Shown: positions 47,801 to 55,585 of the stretch, piece after piece | How positions within the stretch are numbered: position 1 is the first letter of the stretch | How the letters are laid out: each line of letters opens with the position of its first letter | Origin: Candidatus Altarchaeales archaeon | Lineage (GTDB): Archaea; Altiarchaeota; Altiarchaeia; IMC4; SCGC-AAA252-I15 | Assembly (NCBI GenBank): GCA_014727915.1 | Contig: WJMO01000005.1 | Location: forward strand, 62,001 to 126,000 | Length of the DNA: 64,000 nt | Direction of reading: 5' to 3' | Position numbers and translations under genes: made by a program | Notes under the pieces: model-generated | What the model was told of the DNA's origin: nothing | The model's input: the letters and a program-made list of their open reading frames with translations, nothing else | Database searches by the model: none

Positions 47801-49069
47801 TGCGACGTGGGCCTTTGCAGGAGCTGCGTGTGCGCGGGCATACCCGAGTGCTGCACCCAGGAATGGCATTGGGTGTGCGTGCAGAGGGCGGAGATGAACT
47901 GCAACCACCTCTGCATGTGCGGCATGACAACGACCACCACCCTCCCCCCGGTCGAGGGAGACTGCTGCGAAGCCCATGAGACCCCCGGCTGCGGAAGCTG
48001 CGGCCCCGGCTGCGACCCGATAGCATGCCAGGATTGTGTATGCAATGATGTCGGGGACATGGCATGCTGCAACGACGAATGGAGTTGGCTGTGCGCCTGG
48101 GAGGCTCAACAGTACTGTGACGACGTGTGCAAGTGCTCTATAACAGTGACCTCGACCACGCTCATGCCTACAACGAGCACATTGCCTCCGTTGAACCCCT
48201 GTTGTTCAGTCCACTTCGATCCGGGCTGTGATAGCTGTCCAGAAGGCTGCAACCCAGCCATCTGCGAGGCCTGCGTGTGCGGCCAGAATGAGGACTGCTG
48301 CAACATAGGGTGGGACATAGGCTGCCTATCGATAGCGAGAACGGACTGCAACGACCACTGCAACTGCATGCCCCCATGCCAGTACTGTGGGCTCCTGGGC
48401 ATGTCATGCCCGTCCGAGGTGGACTTCGGAGACACGTTCAACATAGACTACGAGTTCAGCAGCACCGACACAGGATACCCGTATGAGACCCGCATTCTGA
48501 CCATCAACGGCGTCAGGGACAGGTGCATATACGACGAGAACGTCACGCCAGACTGCGAGCCCCATTCCGCCTCCATGGAGACGGAGTGTCCTGTCGGGGC
48601 GAAGCCCACAATATGGATTAACGATAAGCCTGCGGCTGTCGTGGAATACGACCTGGGTTGCGTGAGCGCGGCAACACCCGACTCGTCAAACTGCAACCTG
48701 CCGGTGGACGAGGAGCTGAACTGCATGGTGAACTGCCTATATTGCACGCAGGACGCTCCCCTCACCTTCAATGTGTCTTCGCCCGACCCGCCCATAGGCG
48801 GTGCCGAGTGCACGCTCTACATGTGGTATTATACGAACGAGGGTGAGTGGTGTCAGATATTCCCCGCTCCGGAGCAGAGCTGTGTTGGAGGCTTCTCCGA
48901 GATACAGGTGGACTCCCTGACGAAGCAGGTGGGCACCAACGTGCTGGAGAAGTTCGAGCTCAAGAGGCTGATAGCTCCCGCGAAGTACCGGTGGAACGTC
49001 AAGTGCGTTACCCACATAGGCGAGGCTTACAACACTCAGGACTGGATATTCAACACGAAACCCTGCTAG
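41891..49069 (+). CDS. Giant modular Cys-rich secreted protein
   Basis: 2392 residues from ATG 41891 (ATGA overlap). Order: signal peptide (1-25); Cys-rich region interrupted by Ser-rich linkers near 204, 290-320, 387-402 and 547-594; a LamG/concanavalin-like segment (~595-794); repeat A1-A5 (~795-922, 965-1099, 1136-1268, 1321-1452, 1522-1661), module B1 (~1683-1734), A6 (~1747-1879), modules B2-B5 (~1893-2160), and an Ig-like C-terminal region (~2163-2392). Repeat A has the pattern VDGVIE ... GDR ... GDCE ... TACLY ... DDDG ... VRVSG ... VRICGxGFxPNC, beta-rich. Module B is CCxxH...C...VC...CC...WDxxC...C. No C-terminal TM or sorting motif. Probable cell-surface or matrix protein; function unknown. 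The apparent frame from 41675 is only a 5' extension. Confidence 0.85.
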   Translation: MNKRDVQTALSALTVLVALATTVSAQTPDGVCAAMRDGVPNLDSSCLDWPGSGDPTQMDIMTECDSYCDGQVGNMAGAVVFDCDPAAEGNDICCYCCGNGDPTCMCEYSFPLSTMGYEFPECLNPVHPTLEEDEICEEYCLTIGMTDYVDFFLDCSDSFGGFVGYDICCWCQDEDPPDPEPEGFCCWETCCCPVTTTSTQPLLPSSSESASTGSDSYPTDEDTLCSEFCGTMGYEGGYCGGPDDNLEGLWVSDPCTANGDILTGYDGPVFSGEDALCMDDWYWCCCVEPQLQSSSSASQSTESQDSQSSESQSSGSSSSSSSLSPCAEYCTVTLPYDDGYCDFDNDFPNAVDVCRSGLDYWTGINGMNGPITPWTPLCEDSTWCCCALESSSSSSSSSSSSTTLTCNDLCLDIVETGDVCGRLCTKHDECRLGCEICMIEDYDVNETGRCSTSYTNQTNYGSCGLPCTHDANCTRGCDQCIDLTCVDQEQLYDGGECQNWTRFPQYESPFFPDIEIWHECFFWDWDYQGPNNCEEETDGDWLNCCCQVIPSTSSSSTSSSESDETDIPPSESQETGSSSSSSSSSGSSTSGPGDVTCCDDLNMKVLFDDDLSEGTTRGVVIGDGQLVFGGFLPNNNGAILYTTDDPQTGIINRKRGAVCVEMALNQPSDAMGDGVFFYEGRMPSSNIYLLFNEFTDSVTYGKSFFGDLNTLSEVLDPLDWSSGSVHSLAATWDYEGVSDPMRLYSDRISVQSTDDNKGIGLLDTHMYLGNNKAGTGALNVIYTRFTVCGEDPEEECCTQTYPVDDTIELLQQNGVGPGDQIRVETMGDCETLQSDTVACLYRDNALEYSDDDGAVGVCSAIFGEADSIAHNTEYFIVTDAGSYDVRVSGPGDSDCSDGGNVVPTSEGEYDVRICGIGFSPTCETLPTQTTIPPGPTTTLVPTTSTSISPTTTIEPTTTTSPPITCCDTPEIQVDGIIDVVYLPGLEVGDRVYVETFGGCEISGDSGSDTTACLHHEGSWIYRDDDGGVDSCSMILNPSDASSAGTSYYRIDSPGDYEVRASGAFDFSCSNTANVDLLDPAVVGPYNLRICGIGFDPDCTVDTVTTSTLAPTTTISPSTTLSPTTTISPTTTVPSTCCDSDPLNVDGVIEYFPQADAEAGDRIFLYTYGDCEFANGLNADPTACLYSGATLEERDDDGFLDGSLCARIYDEVRAIAEGTDYHTLTGTDPFEVRVSGSPDISCDDPGKVSDANMGQYQVRICAEGFTPNCAAEFISTTTIPVVTTTVVPVSSTIAPPTTLIPTTTTISPTTTLYPPTTTIPDNCCISELLNVDGVVEKYEQADAEAGDRILVRTFGDCEFANGANANPTACIYADSTFKDSDDDGAADGLCDRINPFGSPSDYYDLTGSGGELFEVRVSGYSDTLCNDPGRVEEVWKGAYQVMICGDGFTPNCAPEIIPTTTMAPTTTLYPPTTSTISPTTTMAPTTTLYPPTSTTISPTTTLYPPTSTTVSPTTTTMPAGADCCWSPYLQVDGVIEEFPQPSIEAGDQLFVKTHGDCEFTNGMNADTTACLYRGNLVHYRNDDTGDGICSRILSKVDEIDPNSPFYNGGSVFMRLDQASDEYAIRVSGPDDYYCEDAGRVDISSEGVYQVMICGVGFQPNCVPEVIPTTTSMPTTSTTLEPSDCCEPHPEPRCDDPQCWGCVCTIDHNPDCCSIQWDQSCVYTASTDCNEQCACGIPPESTTTTLPPNCCEFQGTVDELIEVCPQGTLLSGDRIFVETFGGCEPGDASGSDTTAALYKDGSDLKYYDDDGGTGYCSQMPAPDDLIYPSGWIPISDPGQYSVRISGSWDFQCDNPINVQPESHGDYTVRICGEGFTPNCFCLYGVTTTTLVERPCCEPHDTPGCNLCIPECDAQTCNDCVCAEDEDCCNIMWDQLCVDTARSVCNQYCNCGQSPEDCCVQHNTPGCDSCGPGCDVGLCRSCVCAGIPECCTQEWHWVCVQRAEMNCNHLCMCGMTTTTTLPPVEGDCCEAHETPGCGSCGPGCDPIACQDCVCNDVGDMACCNDEWSWLCAWEAQQYCDDVCKCSITVTSTTLMPTTSTLPPLNPCCSVHFDPGCDSCPEGCNPAICEACVCGQNEDCCNIGWDIGCLSIARTDCNDHCNCMPPCQYCGLLGMSCPSEVDFGDTFNIDYEFSSTDTGYPYETRILTINGVRDRCIYDENVTPDCEPHSASMETECPVGAKPTIWINDKPAAVVEYDLGCVSAATPDSSNCNLPVDEELNCMVNCLYCTQDAPLTFNVSSPDPPIGGAECTLYMWYYTNEGEWCQIFPAPEQSCVGGFSEIQVDSLTKQVGTNVLEKFELKRLIAPAKYRWNVKCVTHIGEAYNTQDWIFNTKPC
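46261..46440 (+). repeat. Tandem repeats encoding Thr/Pro linker
   Basis: Two 60-bp units (46261-46320, 46321-46380) are identical over their first 39 bases, and an overlapping 48-bp periodicity continues to ~46426. Units encode Thr-Met-Ala-Pro-Thr-Thr-Thr-Leu-Tyr-Pro-Pro. The identity suggests recent slippage or recombination in the linker between repeats A4 and A5. Confidence 0.8.
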
Positions 49070-49085
49070 AATGCCTGCTTTATTT

Positions 49086-49853
49086 TCATATCCAGCTGTC
49101 GTATACGAGCGCAGGCCGGACGTGGTTCAGCGCGAACCTTATCAGGAACTTCATCTTCCGCGATAGGCGCTTCTCCTTCAGTTGCTTGATAAGGTCCTCG
49201 CGGGTGGAGAATATCCTGTTCTTTTCCCTTCTCATCTCATCGTCTATGCTGTCCTTGTTCCTCGTGTATGACTTTATCAGCGGCATTATGGTGGTCGGGT
49301 CCGGCTGGCCTATGAGGTCGTTGATGAAGCACTCATTGGCTGTCTTGAACAGTCGCAGCCTCACGTATGAGTTGTGGTGTTTCATCATCTTCGAGATCAG
49401 GTCGTGGACTATGACCTCGTCCATCTTGTACTCGCTGTGAAGGTTTGTCATGTTCTCCGCCATCTCCGTGTCGTATCTGAAGCCCAGGTAGTCGTCTATG
49501 TCCGTCATGGTCTTTGGAGACAGTATGTTCTTTATGTCAAGTGACAGGAAGTAGGCCTGGTCGGTTGTCATCCCCATGGTCTCGGATATCCTTATGAAGT
49601 ACTCTTTGCTGTCGTAGTCCGGTGGGAGCGTGTAAGTGTATGTGCTCTGGTTCCAGGATATTAGCGCCGAGTCCCTCAGTTTCTTCAGTTGTCTGTTCAC
49701 TCCGCCGACGCTTTCGCCGACGTTCAGCTCTTCCTTAAGGCGTGCTTGTATATCGCTGCGTTTCAGCCCCTCCGGGTGTGCTCTGATGAGGTAGCGTATG
49801 ATGGCGAGCAGGCTCCTACCCTGTCTGAGTCTCTTCACACCGGCCCCAACCAT
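49086..49853 (-). CDS. Winged-helix DNA-binding protein
   Basis: 255 residues. N-terminal wHTH (~10-75: LLAIIRYLIRAHPEGLKRSDIQARLKEELNVGE ... SALISWNQSTYTYTLP). The C-terminal ~175 residues are helical with charged residues; family not recognised. TTTTTTAATG at 49884-49875 lies 27 nt upstream (leaderless). It is convergent with the giant gene (16-nt gap) and may regulate the surface cluster; this is only a guess from position. Confidence 0.75.
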   Translation of the reverse strand: MVGAGVKRLRQGRSLLAIIRYLIRAHPEGLKRSDIQARLKEELNVGESVGGVNRQLKKLRDSALISWNQSTYTYTLPPDYDSKEYFIRISETMGMTTDQAYFLSLDIKNILSPKTMTDIDDYLGFRYDTEMAENMTNLHSEYKMDEVIVHDLISKMMKHHNSYVRLRLFKTANECFINDLIGQPDPTTIMPLIKSYTRNKDSIDDEMRREKNRIFSTREDLIKQLKEKRLSRKMKFLIRFALNHVRPALVYDSWI

Positions 49854-49943
49854 GCTACATTATTCGGGTTATTCATTAAAAAAGTGGTATGCAATCAGAA
49901 GTTGCATATATCTGCCCTTTAAACGCACAAAAATAAGAAAAAC

Positions 49944-49997
49944 CTGACACATATTTGTGGATAATATGTGGTTAATGTGGCATGTTATTGTGTCAGC
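49944..49997. repeat. Inverted repeat enclosing three TGTGG motifs
   Basis: CTGACACA (49944-49951) and TGTGTCAG (49990-49997) form 8-bp inverted arms, and the 38-nt interior has GTGG at 49957, 49968 and 49977 (~10-bp spacing). The right arm overlaps the stop codon of the next minus-strand gene, so it may be a terminator hairpin or a protein-binding site. The rest of the gap 49854-49992 is AT-rich without ORF. Confidence 0.4.
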
Positions 49998-50871
49998 GGC
50001 GGTTTTTGAGAACATACTCTGGCGTCCGGTCATCGTATTTGTATTGGACGAATGAGGTCTTCAGCGGTCCTTCATCGTAATAGACCATGACCTTATCACC
50101 GACCTTGAACGTGTCCCAATCGTCCCTCGACAGGCAGAGCCTCTCCTCACCGTACTCGCTCCTGACTCCCGCGCAATACCATATGGAATCCGGCACGTTG
50201 GCATCTCCTGTCATCTCCTTGCTGTATATCAAAGCAGGATACGCGACCTCCACGGTGGAGCACGTGTTCCATATGAACACTATCGAAGATGATATCATCA
50301 GGAATACTATCGCCGAAGCCGGGATCCTCAAGCTGCCGAGCAGAAGCTTGTAAACGTCGGTCATCGTGAACAGGGCGAACGCGACCAGGAACGAGACACC
50401 AAGCCAAAACCGCAACCAGCAGCTCAGCGGCATCATTATCCCCGCGGCGGGGGTGAACACCATCGCAGCCAGCAGTATCCATGGCAGGTACAACTCCAGC
50501 GTCGACCCTGACATGAGGAACCTGAGCTCGTGCGGCTTCGCCCCTCCTCTTAGCTTGCTTATCAGCTTATGCACGAAGATGGTCTTGCTTATGTTCGAGA
50601 TTATGCCTCCGAAACCCGTGCACACGAACCTGAGCGAGTGCACGCCCTTGATGTCCTTGTACCTCAGGTAGATGAACCTCTCGCCGTAGAAGTTCTCCAT
50701 CTTGAGTTCCATTATCTCGGATATCTCGAGGGAGACCGGCTCCTCAAGCTCGAACACCATCCTGGTCTCCGTGATGTAGAGGTTGGTGTCTGAGAATTTC
50801 AGGGCAGTAGGGTCTAATTGGACGCGGCAGTCGTATAGGAGCTTCTCACCGCCCGAGAACTCTAAGGTCAC
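49993..50871 (-). CDS. Membrane protein of unknown function
   Basis: 292 residues from GTG 50871, with TTTTTTATACA at 50901-50891 about 26 nt upstream. N-terminal ~110 residues are beta-rich, with features of a PH/GRAM-like domain (LYITETRMVFELEEPVSLEISEIMELKM). Four TM segments follow (~125-215), then a ~75-residue extracytoplasmic beta domain containing a Trp/Cys-rich part (SIWYCAGVRSEYGEERLCLS). No family recognised. Confidence 0.65.
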   Translation of the reverse strand: MTLEFSGGEKLLYDCRVQLDPTALKFSDTNLYITETRMVFELEEPVSLEISEIMELKMENFYGERFIYLRYKDIKGVHSLRFVCTGFGGIISNISKTIFVHKLISKLRGGAKPHELRFLMSGSTLELYLPWILLAAMVFTPAAGIMMPLSCWLRFWLGVSFLVAFALFTMTDVYKLLLGSLRIPASAIVFLMISSSIVFIWNTCSTVEVAYPALIYSKEMTGDANVPDSIWYCAGVRSEYGEERLCLSRDDWDTFKVGDKVMVYYDEGPLKTSFVQYKYDDRTPEYVLKNRR

Positions 50872-50955
50872 TTAATGATATGTGAGACAATGTATAAAAA
50901 AGTATCCGCAATTTTTATAAATTATATGTAAAAAAATAAAAATAATTGATAAAAT

Positions 50956-52287
50956 CTACCCAAGGTATCCGTTGAGTTCCTTGAGCCATCCTTCGCAGTC
51001 CAACTCCAGCAGAGACTCGTCGAACAGGACCTCTGGCTCTCCCATCTCGCGGAAGTTCTTGCCGAACCCCCTCCGCTCGGAGATGACCTCATCGAGCAAC
51101 TCCCCGACAAACCTGTGCTTCCGCCGCGTGTCCACAACCCACCTACCATCCCTCACATATGGGCTCTCATCCTTGTACTTTTCCGTGAACCTCTCCTGGT
51201 GCACGGCATCCAAGTCGATGGGGGGTCCGAGGTGGTGCACGAGCTCCGGCAACTCCCACACCGCGAACTCCATCATGATGACTGAAGTGTCCCTCTCGTT
51301 TGTCCAGAAAGAGCTCCTGAAAACCTTGAACTCCGCATGCTCGAACTCCTTGACTATATGCCTCGTCGTCTTCCTCAGCTGCGCGTACAGGGTGTTAACG
51401 TTCAGCAAACCATGCCTGAAAACCAATCCAGCGAACCTGGAACCCCGACCCAGCATCGAATCCCTCAACTCCTCAACCTCCCTCATCGGCTTCTCAGGGG
51501 GGAAGAAGAACTCACGGCCCGGTTTCATGACATAATCGTTGGCCCTGACAATGAACCTTGAAAGGGACTCGGGAGACACCGCGGCAGCCACGTTCCTGCT
51601 CCTGTCGACGGGGTCCACCACTATGAGACAAGCGTCCGTGAAGAACCTACCCAGACCTTCAGGGTCATCCCACAAACCCTCCGGGTCCAATATCTCCGGG
51701 ACGCTCCACTCTCTCGCAGCCTCAAGCACCTTTACGAAGGACCCATAGTGGAGGACCAGGATCTCCACAAGATAGCCTGAGAATCCCTCCACCTTGGCCT
51801 CCGCCCCATAGACCCCGGCACCCCTCATGAACTGCTTTAAAAGCCTTATATCGCCCTTTAACGGCTTTTTCGCCAGTCTGTCCTTCACGTATCTCGTGTG
51901 TAGGGGTGTCCGGTCCACTGCGGACATTATGTCCCTGCCCTTGTAGCATGGGACTATCTCGATCTCGTTGCCTTCAAAAAACCCCTTGACATAGGGGTGT
52001 TCGGCATAGTCTATCTCGTATCCGACTCCCAGCTTAGCGAACACTTCCTTCCCGATCCTCAAACCCTCCCTTTCCAGAACGTCCCTTTTCACATCCTTAC
52101 GGAACTGTATGAATATGTCGATGTCCTTGTTACCTGAGAGGTCGGTGTCCTTGGCGAGGGACCCCACAAGTATGGGCTCCACCTCATAGTCCTCCAATAT
52201 CCGGAAGACCCTCTCCACCAACTTCATCTCCTGCGTGTGCTCCTCATCAGTCGGGGTTATCTCATCCAATATTTCCTCGGTCTTCAC
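50956..52287 (-). CDS. cca: CCA-adding enzyme (archaeal class I tRNA nucleotidyltransferase)
   Basis: 443 residues from GTG 52287: the GTGA overlap with the upstream amrS stop and GGAGG before it decide the start, and the frame from 52326 is longer only by extension. The nucleotidyltransferase motif VGSLAKDTDLSGNKDIDIFI (GS ... DxD) is at ~40-60. It adds the 3' CCA to tRNAs. C-terminal head/tail regions follow. Complete. Confidence 0.95.
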   Translation of the reverse strand: MKTEEILDEITPTDEEHTQEMKLVERVFRILEDYEVEPILVGSLAKDTDLSGNKDIDIFIQFRKDVKRDVLEREGLRIGKEVFAKLGVGYEIDYAEHPYVKGFFEGNEIEIVPCYKGRDIMSAVDRTPLHTRYVKDRLAKKPLKGDIRLLKQFMRGAGVYGAEAKVEGFSGYLVEILVLHYGSFVKVLEAAREWSVPEILDPEGLWDDPEGLGRFFTDACLIVVDPVDRSRNVAAAVSPESLSRFIVRANDYVMKPGREFFFPPEKPMREVEELRDSMLGRGSRFAGLVFRHGLLNVNTLYAQLRKTTRHIVKEFEHAEFKVFRSSFWTNERDTSVIMMEFAVWELPELVHHLGPPIDLDAVHQERFTEKYKDESPYVRDGRWVVDTRRKHRFVGELLDEVISERRGFGKNFREMGEPEVLFDESLLELDCEGWLKELNGYLG

Positions 52288-53294
52288 TTCCAAACCCCCT
52301 CCAACTCTGCCTTGCAGGACGGGCAAATGCCCTCTCCGAGCTTGTTCGACACCACGTTGAAGCCCACTCTCTCCACAACCAGCTCCCCGCAGCCCGGACA
52401 GTATGTGTTCTCATAGTCCCCATGTGGCAGGTTGCCTGCGTAAACGTATTTGAGGCCTGAATCCCTGCCTATCGCGACCGCTCTCTCCAATATGTCCACA
52501 CCTGTCGGGGGCGTGCCAATCATCTTGTAGTCCGGGTGGAACCGGGACACATGCCATGGCACGAAGCCTCCCAGCTCCCCTGATATGAAATCTGCGATCT
52601 GCCTCAGCTCGTCGGCTCCGTCATTCTGGCCTGGAATTATGAGCGTCGTTACCTCGACCCACACCCCAGCCTTCACCATGGCCTTCAAAGTCTCCAAAAC
52701 AGGCTCCAAAGAGCCGCCGCACAGCTCCCTGTAGAACCGGTCGCTGAAGCTCTTGAGGTCTATGTTGTCCGCGTGAAGGTATGGGATGATGGCCTCTCTT
52801 GCCTCGGCCGTCATGTATCCATTGCTTACGAAAACGTTCTTGAGGCCTTCAGCAACGGCTTTTTCAGCTATTTCAACCGCGTATTCCATGTATACTGTCG
52901 GCTCCGTGTACGTGTAGGCTATGGACGCACAACCGCTGCCTGCGGCATCGGATACCACCTCCTCTGCTGTTTTCTCCCCGCCCAATACGTTTCTTCCCTC
53001 CCGGGGGCTCTGGCTTATCTCATGGTTCTGGCAGTGCTCACAGCTCAGGTTGCACCCTACCGTGGAGATGGAGTATGCACGGGTGCCGGGCATGAAATGG
53101 AACAGCGGCTTCTTCTCGATGGGGTCGGCGTGCGCTGCGACGGGCTTGCCATAGACAAGCGAATACAAGGTGCCGCCCCGGTTCTCGCGCACTCCGCACA
53201 AGCCCCTTCCCCCGTCGGCTATGGTGCACCTGTGCGGGCACAGACCGCACCTGACGCTGCCGTCCAGGCCCTCATAGAGCATTGCCTCTTTCAC
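52284..53294 (-). CDS. amrS: AmmeMemoRadiSam radical SAM enzyme AmrS
   Basis: 336 residues from GTG 53294. An N-terminal Cys cluster CGLCPHRC with a downstream C, then the radical SAM triad CNLSCEHC (~80-87) and the PFL-activase-like TIM barrel (GSGCASIAYTYTEPTVYMEYA); a C-terminal Cys set (CPGC ... CPSC) at ~310-330. The family is paired with AmmeMemo (AMMECR1/Memo) proteins, which are not present here. A TATA box at 53327-53319 lies ~29 nt upstream. Reaction unknown. Confidence 0.92.
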   Translation of the reverse strand: MKEAMLYEGLDGSVRCGLCPHRCTIADGGRGLCGVRENRGGTLYSLVYGKPVAAHADPIEKKPLFHFMPGTRAYSISTVGCNLSCEHCQNHEISQSPREGRNVLGGEKTAEEVVSDAAGSGCASIAYTYTEPTVYMEYAVEIAEKAVAEGLKNVFVSNGYMTAEAREAIIPYLHADNIDLKSFSDRFYRELCGGSLEPVLETLKAMVKAGVWVEVTTLIIPGQNDGADELRQIADFISGELGGFVPWHVSRFHPDYKMIGTPPTGVDILERAVAIGRDSGLKYVYAGNLPHGDYENTYCPGCGELVVERVGFNVVSNKLGEGICPSCKAELEGVWK

Positions 53295-53397
53295 GGTTTA
53301 ATTATGGCAGCAACGCCTTTATTATAAGCGTCCCCTGGTCTAACACGGTCGCCTCCTCCCTCTTATTTTTATTGTTGTCCTCTTTCTATCTTTTCCT

Positions 53398-53898
53398 ATG
53401 CAGTACGTCAAGATACCCGAGGACCGGATCGCTGTTCTAATAGGCCCGAAGGGCGCCACGAAGAGGAAGCTGGAGAAGAGGTGCAAGTGCAGGATCGAAG
53501 TGGTCGACGGCGACGTCTCCGTAGAGGGGGATCCATTGGATGAGTGGGTTGGCAAGGACATAGTACAGGCCATAGGACGGGGTTTCACTCCGGAGAAGGC
53601 GCTTCAACTGCTCAACGACGGCCACATGATAGACTTTGTGGACATAGAGGACTATGCGAACACGCCCAAGTCCAGGGAGAGGCTGCGGGGCAGGGTTATC
53701 GGCGAGGCTGGGAGGACCCGGAAGCATTTGGAACGCATGACGGGAACTCTCATATGCGTTTATGGGAATACCGTAGGCGTCATCGGCTCCTACGGGGGCG
53801 TGGCCTTGGCGAAGGAGGCGGTAGAGATGCTTCTCACCGGTAAAAGGCATGCGACAGTCTACAGGTTCATGGAGAACCAGTCCCGGCCCGAACGCTAG
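53398..53898 (+). CDS. KH-domain RNA-processing protein (Dim2/Pno1-like)
   Basis: 166 residues with two KH domains: IPEDRIAVLIGPKGATKRKLEK near the start and RGRVIGEAGRTRKHLERMTG at ~100-120. Archaeal relatives of Dim2/Pno1 act in small-subunit rRNA maturation. The gene often precedes top6B/top6A in Euryarchaeota, as here. A TATA-like CTTATTTTTATTG at 53362-53374 lies 27 nt upstream. T-rich tracts at 53940-53967 follow. Confidence 0.92.
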   Translation: MQYVKIPEDRIAVLIGPKGATKRKLEKRCKCRIEVVDGDVSVEGDPLDEWVGKDIVQAIGRGFTPEKALQLLNDGHMIDFVDIEDYANTPKSRERLRGRVIGEAGRTRKHLERMTGTLICVYGNTVGVIGSYGGVALAKEAVEMLLTGKRHATVYRFMENQSRPER

Positions 53899-53939
53899 GA
53901 TGTGTCGTTTTTAACGTTGCATACTTAATACATAGAGTA

Positions 53940-53967
53940 TTTTTCATTTTTTGTTTGTCTTTTTTTT
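53940..53967 (+). terminator. T-rich stretch after the KH gene
   Basis: TTTTCATTTTTTGTTTGTCTTTTTTTT just before the Topo VI genes resembles an archaeal T-tract terminator for the preceding transcript. Topo VI therefore probably has its own promoter in the same gap. Confidence 0.45.
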
Positions 53968-53980
53968 ACGGTTGATATGA

Positions 53981-55585
53981 ATGGCAAGGAAGAAGGATGA
54001 GTCGGTCAAGGAGAGGTCTGCGGACGAGCTCTTCAAGGACTTCAAGGAAGTATCGATAACCGAATTCTTCAGGAAGAACAAGGCGCATCTCGGATACTCT
54101 GGCAAGCTCAGGTCCCTTACCACGGTCATCCACGAGCTGGTGACCAACTCGTTGGATGCCTGCGAGGAGGCTGGGATACTGCCTGACATAGAAGTCACGT
54201 TGAAGCAGATGGGCAGTGAGCACTACCGGTTCACATGCCGGGATAACGGCCCCGGGATACCTGAACAGCACATATCCAACGTTTTCGGGAAGATGCTGGC
54301 TGGGACTAAGTTCCATCGCAGCGTTCAGCTGAGGGGACAACAGGGCATCGGAGTCGCTGGTGTGACCTTGTTCAGCCAGATGACTACGGGCAAGCCCGTG
54401 CGAATAATAACGAGCACAGGCAACGGTAAGGTCCATGACATACAACTGATGGTTGATGTCACCAAGAACAGGGCTGACATATTAGAGGATAATGTGATCA
54501 GCCAGAAGTGGAGGGGCACTGAGATACAGGGGGAGCTCAAGGGCGTCCTGTTCAACCTTGGGGAGCGAAGCCCCTACGAGTACATACGGAGGAGCGCCAT
54601 AGCCAACCCCCATCTTAAGATAACTTTTGTCGACCCTGAAGGCAGGAAGAGCGTCTTCGACCGCACTAGCAAGGAGATACCCAAGCCTCCGAAGGAGATG
54701 AAACCCCACCCCAAGGGCATGGACACTGACGAGCTCATAAACAGGGCTAAACGGTCACAGTCCCGGAGGGTTAGCAGCTTCCTGGAGACCGAGTTCTCCA
54801 GGATAAGCAAGTCCAAGGCGGATGAGATACAGGGCATGGTGAACTTCGACTTGAAGAAGAATCCCCGGAAGATGGCATGGGCCGAGGCCGAGGAGATAAC
54901 AAAGGCCTTCGAGGAGATAGACTTCATGGCCCCGCCCGTCGAGGGGCTGAGGCCCATAGGCGAGGAACAGATAGACAAGGCAGTCTTGAAGATATTGAAG
55001 CCAGAGTTCTCGTCGGTTCTCACGAGGAGCCCAACGGTCTACGGCGGCGGAGTCCCCTTCCAGGTGGAGGTTGCCATCGCATACGGGGGGAACTCAGGGA
55101 GGGGCAACAGCGACGATGGCGGTAGAGCCGAGATAATGAGGTTCGCGAACCGAACCCCACTGTTGTTCGACACCGGTGCGTGCGCGATAAACCAGGCTGT
55201 GCAGAGCGTGGACTGGAAGCGCTATGACATACGCGACTTCGACAACAGCCCGGTCACAATATTCGTCAACCTGGTGTCGGTTCACGTGCCTTACACGTCC
55301 GCTGGAAAGCAGAGCGTCAGCTCAGAGGACGAGCTCGTGAAGGAGATCCGGATGGCGTTGATGGACGTCGGCCGCAGGTTCCACAGGTACCACAGCCGGA
55401 TGCGCCGCGAGATAGAGAAGGAGGCGCGGATGAACACGCTGATAAAGTACAGCTCGGAGCTGGCTGCCGCGGTGTCCAAGCTGGCCAGAAAAGACGAGGA
55501 AAAGCTCACAAAAAGCCTTCAAACCCTTATCACCAAGAAGCTGAAGATCGAGTATAAGGCGTTGGAGTCGGAGGATAAGAAATGA
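53981..55585 (+). CDS. top6B: DNA topoisomerase VI subunit B
   Basis: 534 residues. GHKL ATPase motifs: ELVTNSLDACEEAG (motif N), DNGPGIP and GQQGIGVAG. The transducer domain follows with the switch lysine region and a C-terminal helical part. It forms with Top6A an A2B2 type IIB topoisomerase that relaxes supercoils using ATP. ATGA overlap with top6A. Confidence 0.97.
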   Translation: MARKKDESVKERSADELFKDFKEVSITEFFRKNKAHLGYSGKLRSLTTVIHELVTNSLDACEEAGILPDIEVTLKQMGSEHYRFTCRDNGPGIPEQHISNVFGKMLAGTKFHRSVQLRGQQGIGVAGVTLFSQMTTGKPVRIITSTGNGKVHDIQLMVDVTKNRADILEDNVISQKWRGTEIQGELKGVLFNLGERSPYEYIRRSAIANPHLKITFVDPEGRKSVFDRTSKEIPKPPKEMKPHPKGMDTDELINRAKRSQSRRVSSFLETEFSRISKSKADEIQGMVNFDLKKNPRKMAWAEAEEITKAFEEIDFMAPPVEGLRPIGEEQIDKAVLKILKPEFSSVLTRSPTVYGGGVPFQVEVAIAYGGNSGRGNSDDGGRAEIMRFANRTPLLFDTGACAINQAVQSVDWKRYDIRDFDNSPVTIFVNLVSVHVPYTSAGKQSVSSEDELVKEIRMALMDVGRRFHRYHSRMRREIEKEARMNTLIKYSSELAAAVSKLARKDEEKLTKSLQTLITKKLKIEYKALESEDKK

